A stretch of 64,000 bases of DNA from Flaccisagitta enflata (Eukaryota; Chaetognatha; Sagittoidea; Aphragmophora), in NCBI GenBank assembly GCA_965153355.1, contig OZ231127.1:45756001-45820000 (forward strand), given 5' to 3'. The notes under the pieces are model-generated. The model was not told the DNA's origin, ran no database searches, and saw only the letters and a program-made list of their open reading frames with translations. Below are positions 1 to 26,100 of this stretch, one piece after another; position 1 is the stretch's first letter; each line of letters opens with the position of its first letter. The translations under genes and the position numbers were made by a program.

Positions 1-59
1 CACCGCACAGAATAAAAGAGGGGAAAAAAGGATAAAGAAACAATGAAATAGAGAGAATG

Positions 60-73
60 AAAGAAAGAAAGAG

Positions 74-148
<75 letters not shown>

Positions 149-151
149 AAA
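60..151. repeat. (GAAA)n microsatellite
   Basis: Tandem AAAG units at the 5' edge of the window, running into the truncated GTCC element. Confidence 0.95.
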
Positions 152-171
152 AAGAACGGAAGAAAGAAAGC

Positions 172-267
172 TGACTTAGAATGACTTAGTATACTTTAAA
201 ATAACCTAAAATGACGGACGGACGGACGGACAAAGCGGGTTGTAGAGTCGCGTGCACGCGACTAAAA
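172..267 (-). mobile_element. GTCC hairpin element, partial copy
   Basis: Right part only: (GGAC)n, AAAGCGGGTTGTAG, then the hairpin AGTCGCGTGCACGCGACT and AAAAA. The left part is replaced by a (GAAA)n tract. Confidence 0.7.
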
Positions 268-555
268 AAGAAGATGTATTACCTCTTTAATCTAGCTCCA
301 TTGCTCATCGATCTCATCAGTTATCATTAGTAAATTAGTAAACAGTTACAAGTCAAGTTAAATAGAGTAATGTGTGCTCCTTGAAATAGTCTTATTTAAA
401 ACCATTAATTCTAGAGGAAGCTTATGACTTAGCGACGGCTTTCTTTCTATCTGGAACACACAAAATCACACGCACCTGCGTACGAAAAAACAATCGCATG
501 CACACTCACACGCGCAAGCACTTTCACTCAAACAATCGCACACGTTTTTTAACAC

Positions 556-720
<165 letters not shown>

Positions 721-724
721 ACAG

Positions 725-15289
<14,565 letters not shown>

Positions 15290-16090
15290 ATTCGACGCGG
15301 ACGGATACAAATTCCTGTGATGGGAAAGCCTGTACGTCGAGGGCGCCCTCAATGGCCTTATACCACGAAGATACACAATTACAGCGAAAAACAAAAAGCT
15401 TTTAAAAAGGTTTCAAAGCTTTGAATCACTTTCTTACACTTTCCTGAATTTGTTTTTTAACGTTAATGTTTTCTCTGCGACACTACGTATTCTTCACAAA
15501 ACGCTTAAGTTTCCAAAACACAAGATGATATATCATTATTTTGATGTAACCTCCAAACCTTTGCTTTTAAGTGAATTTTCTTCATTGTCACTGTGGATTG
15601 CATGGAATGGAAGTAGATGTAAATTTCTGCAGGTAAACCGAGATTATCTACACAATATCTTCATTATCTTCAGGGACGTCCACCCTTGTTGTCGGATTCT
15701 GTTAAAATTTTTCTTAGAGATGCAAAGCACCAAGGATTTGAAAAAGTTTAAACCAGCATTTAAGACTTGCAGAAAATTAACCTGGAAGAAATTACCCAAG
15801 GAATAGAATTCATATTACTTCATTTGCACATAAACAGATACATTCACACTGTAGAAACAATATTACTGCCAAACAAATCAATGTCAAAACAAAAATAAAA
15901 GTTTGAATAATACTTTCAGAAATTATAATAAAAATATAGCCATGTTCTGGTTTCATTTATATTTTGATTTCTCATTCAAATTTGGAATTTTATATAAATA
16001 ACAATATAAAAACATCCAGTTTTTCTCTTAATTCATATCAAATAGAAAATAAGAAGGAATAATTATGCAAAATATATCTTTTCATATTAA
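15290..16090 (+). other. Probable 3' UTR of the rod gene, with a possible poly(A) signal
   Basis: The 600 bases after the stop are AT-rich and hold no convincing gene. AATAAA occurs at 15894-15899, followed by T-rich sequence, and would make a 3' UTR of about 620 nt. An open frame at 15450-15806 has no recognisable domain and is treated as chance. Confidence 0.35.
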
Positions 16091-16115
16091 AGTAAAAAAT
16101 CTGAACAGTATCTGG

Positions 16116-17423
16116 GTCCGCGACGGAAGGGGGTTAAAGATCACTAATTCCGTAAGATCGCTATGACCGAAAGATCGCTAACCCTGTAAGTTTGCTAAAA
16201 CTATAAGTATTTACATTTAGAGCCACCATACAAAGTTTCATGCAAATCCGTTGAAAAATGACAAAGTTATGCACATTTTTCACTTTTAGGCTAGTAGGGT
16301 GGTTGGGTGGTAGGCTGGTTTAGATAAATAGTGTGCGTTTGTTGAGTTCTTCCATTTAGAGACTCCATACCAAGTTTCAACCAATTTGGTTGAAAAATGT
16401 CCAATTTATGTAAGTTTTTACTTTTAGGCCGGTAAGCTGGTTGGGGGGTAGGTTGGTTTGGCCGGTTAGCATGCTCAACCATTAAAAAATCACATATATG
16501 TGTTGAGTCCTTCCATTTAGAGACTCCATACCAAATTTCAACCAAATTGGTTGAAAAACGCCAAAGATATGCATATTTATCACTTTTTGGCTGGTAGGCT
16601 GGTTGGGTGGTAGGCTGGTTTAACAGGATAAATAGTTTGCATATGTTGAGTCCTTCCATTTAGAGACTCCATACCAAGTTTCAACCAAATCAGTTGAAAA
16701 ATGACAAAGTTACGCAAGTTTTTCACTTTAAGGCCGGTTGGCTGGTTGGGTAGGTCGGTTTGGCCGGTTAGCATGCTCAAATGCATATAAATCATATACA
16801 TATGTTGAGGCCTTCCATTTAGAGACTCCATACCAAATTTCAGCCAAATCGGTTGAAAAATGCCAAAGTTATGCACGTTTTTCACTTTTAGGCCAGTAGG
16901 CTGGTTGGGTGGTAGGCTGGTTTAACAGGATAAATAGTTTGCATATGCTGAGTCCTTCCATTTAGAGACTCCATACCAAGTTTCAACCAAATCAGTTGAA
17001 AAATGACAAAGTTACGCAAGTTTTTCACTTTTAGGCCGGTTGGCTGGTTGGGTGGTAGGTCGGTTTGGCCGGTTAGCATGCTCAAATGCATATAAATCAT
17101 ATACATATGTTGAGGCCTTCCATTTAGAGACTCCATACCAAATTTCAGCCAAATCGGTTGAAAAATGCCAAAGTTATGCACGTTTTTCACTTTTAGGCCG
17201 GTAGGCTGGTTGGGCCGGTTGGGTTGGTCGGATCACAAAAATCGGATAGGATGTAAAGCGCCTTACCCTAGCACAACTTCCCACCAAATATGAACCAAAT
17301 CGGTCAAAGCATAAAAAAGTTATCCATTTTTTAAAATCCGGGACGACAACGACGACGACGACGACGACGACACCCACCCGCCTTGAATTATAGTCCGCGT
17401 CGGAATGATATTCCGTCGCGGAC
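16116..17423. mobile_element. Minisatellite-bearing transposon, copy 2
   Basis: Colinear with 3368-4687 from the leading ATCTGAACAGTATCTGG (16099) to the terminal GTCGCGGAC, with the same 13-bp inverted ends, the same alternating repeats and the (GAC)n tract (17342-17370). The copies differ by scattered substitutions and a short deletion near 16750. Confidence 0.85.
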
Positions 17424-17460
17424 AATAATATCCAACAAAAGATCCTCTGGAGTGATTAAG

Positions 17461-17607
17461 AATCATAATTCTTCTGGGAATTTTCAATGCGTCATAGATT
17501 AAATTTTTTCATACTAAATTTCATCTCTAAATAGAATCATAATTCTTCTGGGAATTTTCATTGCGTCATAGATTTATGTTTTTTATATTAAATTTCATCT
17601 CTAAATA
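17461..17607. repeat. 74-bp tandem duplication
   Basis: AATCATAATTCTTCTGGGAA at 17461 and 17535; both copies end TTTCATCTCTAAATA. Confidence 0.85.
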
Positions 17608-17879
17608 AAAATTTATTTGCTTTTAGAGTTGAGTAAAATTGCACTAAGCAGAGTGCATGAAAAATACAGAATTTTTTGTTTTGTTCATTTTCAAATTATT
17701 ATACTCTCAGATAATAGATAGGTTACAAATGATAAACACATTATTCATCGAGAAAAAAGCTTTACAGAACCCAACAACTCAGGTGAATATCCCGGAAACT
17801 GCGATTCCAGTAAATTGGAATTCGTATAGGCAGCTATATCAGACTATCAAACTAATCCCGCCAGACAGCCTAGCTAGCT

Positions 17880-18640
17880 AACGCAGAACATGCTAAGGAA
17901 AGTTGTAGCAAATTTAAATTTTGAGCTTTAGACGATAATACCTTGACAACCAACTACCACAAGAGAAATTTTTAAAGGGTTTAGGACACTACAGACAGGA
18001 CCCTAATTAGAGCGGAGGAGGGACCCAATGGTTACATGCCCTCCCTTACAGCTCATATGGTTCAATTTCCTCAATTGCAATGGCGGTTGACACCTTAGGT
18101 GGATACAATTGGCGCCCCCACAGCGATTTTTCAATTTCCATCATGGGCCCCCCCCCCAAAAAAAAAGGGCCACCCCAAGATTAAAATATGAGGTGGTTGG
18201 GGGGTTCAGGGTGGAAATTGAAACATCGCCATGGTGGCGCCAATTGTATCCACCCATGGTGTCAACCACCACTGCAAATGTGGAAATTGATTGAACCATG
18301 AGAGCTGTAGGGGGGGCATGTAACACTTTAGTTCCCTCCTCCGCTCTTTTTAGGGTCCCGACTGTTTATCAAACTTCCTACAGCTTACCAAGTGGACCAT
18401 TTAAAGAAGCTTTAACTGGAGAAAGTTATTTAAGTGTCTCGATCTCATTTGACAAATATAATATAACAAGTTGTTCAATTAGTGATGCTTGTGTCCCTTA
18501 GTTTGTTGGTTGCCATGAAAACCACAACTTTTCTGATCATTCATAATTGCTAAACAGATTATCAGATATGCTGAAGGTATATTGCTCAGAAACAAATTTG
18601 CTACAATTTTTCCATAGTATGTTCTGTCAGAAAATTGCGC
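17880..18640. mobile_element. Nested foldback elements
   Basis: The inner palindrome at 17993-18364 pairs GGACCCTAATTAGAGCGGAG with CTCCGCTCTTTTTAGGGTCC and contains CAATTGGCGCC on both arms. The outer pair GAAAGTTGTAGCAAATTT (about 17898) and AAATTTGCTACAATTTTTCC (about 18597) resembles the inner arms of 25417-25978. Confidence 0.65.
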
Positions 18641-19570
18641 TTTAAAGGTTGCTAAGGCGCATCATTCGTCGGATGTTTCTTACATCGTCAAAACTAAAAA
18701 TCAGAATCGTCGAGTGCATAGGGCCAAAACTCGTTGACGCTATGTCGGTTTGCGTCCGATTAAGACAGCACTGGAGACAGCGGTTTGTAATCATCTCTGT
18801 TAATCACTAGAGACATAGCATGTACAAAGAGAAGACAGCAACCCGCAGTTCGGTGATGCGCGACACCTCAGCCTTTTTATTTCGGACAACGCGATAAAAC
18901 CATGAAAGTCGTCATTATAGTCTGCAGTCAATTTTTGGGATGAGACCGCAAAGAACAAACATAAATTCCACAAAGTTAATAGAAATTAGAAACATTTTCG
19001 CTTTGTCCTGAAGACGTCGGGTTGAAAACCTATCCTCTGAAAAATTGGGTAAAATAGCAGGAAAAACATCCGTTGATGAGTCCAATAACTAAAATCACAT
19101 TTGGGTGGGTTGATCGGCTTCGGTGCCGAAGTGGGTTAAGAAAGGGCCGCAGCTTTTTGCTCAAGTCGATAACGCTATTAGGCCGCAGCTTTTTGCTCAA
19201 GTCGATAACACTATCAGCCCCGCAGGTTCATTCTTCGTTTACAACGCACACAACTGTAATCATGCACAGCGAATCCAACAACAAACTCCTCCACAGCCTA
19301 CGTGCAGCAGCAAAAAAGCCCCCCAAAAAAAGAGCAGCTGAAAATCAAGCCGTGACGCACATGTGCATACTGGCGGACTAGAGAAACCCAGAAGCGACAA
19401 CAGGACAGCGATAACAAAAAAGTCGTTTACAACTTTTTGGATTGGCTGATTGATTGATTCTTAGTCCTCATTCCTCGCTGAGGCTCTATGGATGCCTAAC
19501 AGGGTTTTTTTTCCAACAAGCGGCCAAATCAAAATGTCAAAAAAAAAAAACAAAACGCTAATATCTTTAA
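18640..19570. other. Intergenic, no gene seen
   Basis: Lies between the two convergent genes. GGCCGCAGCTTTTTGCTCAA is duplicated at 19146 and 19181. Nothing else recognised. Confidence 0.5.
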
Positions 19571-19571
19571 T

Positions 19572-19641
19572 ACCAATAAGGGCGGCTAATCGCCGTGGGA
19601 AAAAAGTCGTAAATGCTGCTCGAGAAAATGAGAGAGGAAAA

Positions 19642-19716
<75 letters not shown>

Positions 19717-20035
19717 CAAGAGAGAGAGAGAGAGAGACTTAACTCGATTCCGCGTTTTTAGGAAAAATGCGAAAAATGCGAAAAAATAAAGAAAAGATTT
19801 AAAAAATCATAGCTCCAAAACAATTGACCGCACAGAATTCTGCTTGGCGTCATCTGGAAGAGAAGAATTAGTTCTTTCTTAGCTATTAATTTCATGCGTA
19901 GTCCCATTCTGCCCCCAAAATGCATCAACTTTCTCAAGCGCTTCATAAAACAAAGGGAAATCCGTTTTTCTCTGCAGGACTCAAAAAGACCGAAGGGACT
20001 TCATTTCTTCGACTTTTTTCCAAATTAGCTATAAG
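19572..20035 (+). repeat. Dispersed repeat with GGCGGCTAATCGCC hairpin and (GA)n
   Basis: AATAAGGGCGGCTAATCGCCGT, then (GA)n and (CAGA)n (19644-19735), then a conserved 300-bp tail containing ATCATAGCTCCAAAAC, CACAGAATTCTGCTTGGCG and AAAAAGACCGAAGGGACTTC. Shares both parts with 34787-35385. Confidence 0.75.
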
Positions 20036-20568
20036 GATAAAACTAACTTACATTTACTAAATGGATGCTTTTAATGTCACTCAGACTTGAAAATTATAAG
20101 TTTTTATACATCCAAACTGACAAAAAAAAATGAATATGAAAAAAAAAACACATATTGTTCAAAACCTTTTAAAGAGGATGGTCATTGCGAAAATGGCCAA
20201 CGGGGAAATGCTCAAGTCTTACCATTTTCAAACGTACGGCTGGAGACGCGCACAACTCCTGAATCACGTCGGTTCAAACATACACATACATGCTAACAAG
20301 CATTCATGCCCACTTTTGGCGGTCATGAACTCCTCAGCTGTCTATCATCTAATAAAACTAAAGTCATTCAAATGCAGATCAGCACAACCATCGATTCAGT
20401 ATTACCGAAGTACATGTAAAATGTATATAGCTAAGGTTAAACCATATTCATCATAGATCGAAGGATTATACGGATATATCTGTACACGGGGGAGAATAAA
20501 AGGTGCGTAGGAGTGAGTGTTGAAGTCGTGGTAAGGAATAAAGCTGAAGTCGATTGTTTTTCCAAGAT

Positions 20569-23132
20569 TCAACCCTCCTCTTTCGGTGGCGTAAACCAGC
20601 CTAGAAAAGTAAAGTATGATATGTGTTTAAAGTTGAAGGAACCCTCTTGTAGGGCCAAAATGAGGCTCTGTGTACACATCTTTACCCCTGGAAGATTTAC
20701 ACTTTCGGGGCCCTTGAGGAATCCTGGGAGGTAAGATGGGCTGGTAAAGAGACCCTCAAATAGTCCCACAAGGGCCCCTATGTGAAAACCTTCCTGACTA
20801 GCCACTTTTTCTTCACTAGACTGGATCCGCAACCAACGATCTTACCATTTTTCTCGTGAATGGCGACGAGTGACTTGAAGGATGCCTGGGCGCGGGCAAG
20901 GCTGTATTGGCTTTTTGCACCAAACGTGATGCGGGCTTTTCCTTTCACCAGAGTTGCCGCGATTTGAGTGATGACAGACTCCACGCTGTAAGCGCTACTC
21001 CAACCCTGAAGCAATCAAAGAGCATATGACGCACTGAAAGTTAAACCGGAAGAACCTACCCAGAGGACATAGTTACTATTTCCATCACTGATTTTGCTTC
21101 AATCAATATATCTATCTTTTTAGTCGCGTGCACGCGACTCTACAACCCACTCTGTCCGTCTGTCCGTCTGTCGGAAGCACTTAGCTTTTTTTCGACGTTT
21201 TACGCCATTTTAAGTCATTCTAAGATGTTTAAGGTAAATTTAAGTCAATTTACATTTAGTCTGTTAGTCTTTTGGTCTTTTAATCTTTTGGTCTCATGGT
21301 CTTAACAACCGCACGCGACTGTAAAGGGTTGTCCTTGTTTTTTCTAACCTTGAAATGTTAAAATATAAAGGATCTCCATTCTGTAATCGCCAAATGAGAT
21401 AAATACAAAATGATTGAGAGAAAATCGGTGATAAAGTGCCAAAGAAGTAAACAATTTTTTTACAATCATTTCATTTATGATTAGACAGAATTACAAATTT
21501 GCATAGAAAATTAAAAAATCACCAAAATAAGAACATAGCGCGCTCAGTACATGCTTTAGGGATCGCGCTATGTTCTTATTTTGTTGATATTTTGATTTTT
21601 TATGCAAATTTGTAATTCTGTGTAGGTCATGGTAGAAAAACAAATTGAATTTTTCTATGTTTTTCGCCTTTTTTTCAACCATAAAATGAAAAGTTTGAAG
21701 TCAAAACTGGCATGTGAAAGTTTATACATGCAAAATATATCGATTCATAACCTTATTTAAAACTCCCAAGAAAAAAATTTCAGTTAATTTCGTTTTATAA
21801 AAATCATGATTCATTGGGCATGGATAGCAAATTCTATGCTAATTTTCAGTGAGACGTATTATTTCTCTGTAGATCTTAAAAAGTATTTTACATAGGTGAT
21901 GGAACGCAGTTCATCGTTGGCATGTAACATTGATCACGCACCTGCTTGGTAAGAAGTTCCATACAGATGGCTCCACCGGCGAGAACGTAACCTCCGCTGA
22001 CGACGGGACTGATGACGCGGCAAAACGGCGGTTCGAATGGAAAATTCTCCTTGAAGGTCATATTCAGAAGGATCGAGTCTTTTCCTTCCTTCTCCTTGAA
22101 TAAGGCGAGATCGTTGTAAAGAGCGCTGTCCGGGTCGAACCTGGAAACCATTGTAAACGATATTGCAGACGAGGGTTCGTTGAATGTTACTCAACTGACG
22201 CAGTTATTTATTGGTTGCTCAGATTTCAACCCTTTTACGCTCAATTGCACACTGAGAAACCAGCTCATCAATTAACAAGGCCGGATACACGGCTACCCTA
22301 GTCGCGTGCAGGTCAGTGGAGCATTTGAGCAGGAGCGGCAAGGCCAAAAACCCCATAGACGCCGAAAAAATAGAGTGTGACGGACCAACGGACGGACCGA
22401 CGGACGGACCGAAGGACCGACAAAGCGGGGTGTAGAGTCGCGTAGCACGCGACTAAAAATATTGGATGAGCTAGTGAATGAGCTGCTAAGTGAAAAGCGT
22501 GCGAGCAACTCTAAGTGAGGGTGAGAGGGGAAAGGGGGGGGGAGGGAAAAAGAGGGCCGGGGATGACAGATCGACGGCAGAACTTTTGTACTTACGCATT
22601 GCTGGTGGAGTATGCCGACAGCGAGTTGACATGGAAAAAAGAATAAAGATAATAAGTCAATATAAAACATGTAACGATGTAAATGCCTTGAAGTTGTATA
22701 CATTTAGCAATTCTTTCAGTTCTTCCATCAACCATCTTGCCTCTTCAAAAACCTATTCACTATACTATATATCTATTATTTCTCATGACCCATGAACATT
22801 GAACAAGTTTCATTTCCGAAAGGAATACCCGAACAATCAGCAGAAGTTATATTGGTACCCCATCTGCCTATCATACCATACATGTATGTCATTTATCTAG
22901 TGAAAAGAACATCGAATACTCACGTCTACCACAATAAGCTTTCTTACAATAGGCTCATTAATTTGAACAAAGCCTGTTAAAAAAAACCATAAACACTTCA
23001 GAGCAGTTGATCAACACTTACCTGTACAATCTCATATTCCATTCATATAGTGAGTCATTGACCAATTCAACCGTAAAAATGTTTTTCTTGTAGGACTCTG
23101 ACTTGAAGATGTCCTTCAATTCTTTCATCAAC
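20569..23132 (-). CDS. UBE2Q: UBE2Q catalytic UBC-fold exons 7-10
   Basis: Exon 7 (23132-23022): [13 protein letters not shown] and [13 protein letters not shown]. Exon 8 (22140-21942): [43 protein letters not shown] with the active-site Cys. Exon 9 (21005-20846): [15 protein letters not shown] through AIHEKN. Exon 10 (20600-20569): WFTPPKEEG and stop. Introns contain GTCC elements at 22276-22459 and 21117-21340 and a 135-bp hairpin at 21486-21620. Confidence 0.95.
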
Positions 23133-26100
23133 CTAGGTGGAAGCAAAAAGGTCATATTGCTAATAGCAAGTAGTCCGACGATAGGCTACTTACTGTAAAA
23201 ATGAACAAGTAAAAGAATGGACCTCAGAAGAATGTTCAAATGACTGTAAGAGAAGGAAGGCAAAAACAAGGTCATTACTAATGAGATCTAAGTAATGTTT
23301 ATCGGTACTTTTGGAAAAAGTCAGACATAAGACAGACAGACGCACAGACAGATAATAAAGATGGACTAAGAGACCTACAGACCAACGGATGGACTGATTG
23401 ACGAACGGACCAATAACAGAGACATGAAAAAAACTTGAAAACTAGCCTCTGTTCAGTAAATCAGCGATGTCATAAAGACGCTGAAGAGACCAAAACCTCA
23501 AAAGACTAACTTCAACTTGTGACTTGACTTCATCAAGACTTCATATTAGATAAGATTGGACAGAAATTTTTTAGTTAAATAAAAAAAGCCCAATTAGGCC
23601 ATTTTTATAGAATTTATGACTTTTTATTTCCGCCCAAAAACAATTTACATATTTTTTTTTAAAAGACATAAAACCTACAAAAATAACTGACCTTTTTTTT
23701 GTCTGATAAAATAGGTTGGAACATTAAAAAATAAAATCTTGATAAAATAGGTTGGAACATTGAAAAAAAAAATCTTGATGAAGTCGAGCCAAACATTGAA
23801 GTTTGAGAGAAACAAACATTCACTCAAATGAGCAACCTTTTACTTAAATCTCAAATATTTCATGAATTCAATGAAATTAAGATGCTTAAAATCTATCCTC
23901 CAGTCAAGGACGTCTTTGTCCCCAACTTTACGTATGTCATTGACTATGAGAGGAGGAAACAAGCATGGATCATTTGGGTACTTCACATAGCAAAAGTTGG
24001 TTACTTCTTTTCACTCTCTTTACGTAATATGGAGTGGTTAATTTTAAGACCCCTACCATTTTTCTTTTATCTTCCATTTTTTTAAAATTGTTTTTGAAGA
24101 CCTAATTTGCATAATGCAGATGCATAAAACAATATGCTGATATTCTTTGAATTAGCTTTTACAAATTTCTACTCTTTATAGAATTGTTAATCTGCTTTTT
24201 CAATCTTCCATAGCTTATGTTCTGATATTTAAGTTTTATTTTCAAACATGATTTTCTAAAACAAATAATTGTCTCTTTTGTAATAAAACTAAATAAAATT
24301 TTGCCGAATTCTGGGAAATCTGTAAAAACTTTAGGGCAAAAAAAAAAAAAACGGAAAATAAAGGAATTTTGAAAAAAAGAAAATAATAATCTTCATGATT
24401 TTTGCTCCTCCACATTACCTAAGTAGCGTGACAGGATACTCCAAACTATTGCTATGTGATGCACCCAAATGGATCATTACCGGTCCGTGGCCTGAACGGA
24501 TCCCGACACGGATCCCCGCAGATAATCCTGGCGCTGGGTTTGCTTTAATTTGTCCAATATACCGGCGTTTTCCTCGTCGATGCCTTCATCTTCTTCGTCC
24601 TAGTAGGGGCCAAAAATAGGGCTACTGAGATATTATGCATTTTGTAATCAAGCATTTAGTAGGTGAGATTCAAGTCCGAGGTTGCTTTGGGATTGATGTT
24701 ATTATTTGTCATGATGTTCGCGTGTAGCAATTGTAGTACTGTTGTTATCGTTACTAATGCATTTACACGGTCATTCTGACAAATAATGCATACCCGAGCA
24801 ACCTCTTGTAACCCCCAGGGTTTCATCTCACCTCAAATAACTCAGTTTGATGGAAATTTCTCGCTTGTCCAACAGTTATTATTCACTTTATGAAGCTCAA
24901 AGCAATTCCTTAAGCCGTACTCTTGCCATCGCCATGTTTGCCCCAATTGACAATTCAAAACTTTTGCCGATGGAAGGACGGACCGACGGTCCCAGGACTC
25001 CCAGCAGATAATAGTGATATGTGCATGGCTTTAAAAGACCGAAATGACTGTTAGGAAAGCCCATGTTGGTCTTACGCATTTTGCACCTATGAAAGCGTTC
25101 CCAACTCAAAGAGAAAAATTCCAGAAAATCGGAAACAAACCTTTTTCATTTCATCCGGCTCCCCAAACTGGATATCATCACCAAACCAATCAACCTCATG
25201 TGCCACGGTATCAGCGGACCTCTCTCCAGTCTCAGTCAACTCGCAGACCGTCCCATCCTCCATCTCAGTCGCGAAAACAATGACATTGTTAATCATTTGT
25301 CACTTCATTAACCTCCATCAAACAAACATCGAGCTTACTCGCGCAAAACAATTCACATTTTATGTCATGGCCCCATCGTAAGAACGCTTTGATTTTGGCT
25401 TAATACTTTTTGTGTACAGTAGATCTCGTCTAGACCTGAGATAACGGGGGCAAGCATTATGGAAGAACAAATGAAGCTAGGAGGCTAATATTTGGTGTAT
25501 CAACTAATGAAAGAATGATTTATTCTCCATGATGCTTAGTTGCCACCGAAACACATTTCTATGTATTCTCGCTAAAATATCAATATTGAGAGATATTTTT
25601 AGAGAACATCGCTTAAAATTAAATTTGCTAGAACTTTCCCACAATATATTCTGTAAGAATATTGCTCGCTTGGCCGTTGCTAGGGAGCGTATCTATGTGT
25701 GACAACCCTTAGCAACTGCTAAACGAGCGACATTTTTACAGAACATACCATGGGAAAGTTGTGGCAAATTTAATTTCAAACAACGTTCTCACAATAAAAT
25801 TTCTCAAAATATTGATATTTTAGCGTAAATACATGAAAATGCATTTCCGTGGCAACCAAATATCATAGGCAATAAAACATTATTTTATTAGTCTATGTTC
25901 CAAATATCAATCCCCTAGCTTTATTCGTTTTTGTACAATGCATAACCCCGTTATCTCAAGTCTAGACGAGATATACTGTACAGCATCACGTTAGGAGAGG
26001 ATTTCTACATCACGCTACCTGATACTGGTTGCATATCTGCATTTAAAAACCGTTTCATGAACCGTTACCTTTTTCTCTTCCTCCTCCATTTCGTAATGTA

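Noticed and set aside
15450-15806. 118-codon open frame after the rod gene
   Set aside because: No recognisable domain, AT-rich composition and a likely 3' UTR position.
19073-19381. 102-codon + strand frame
   Set aside because: It spans an internal direct repeat and has no recognisable domain.
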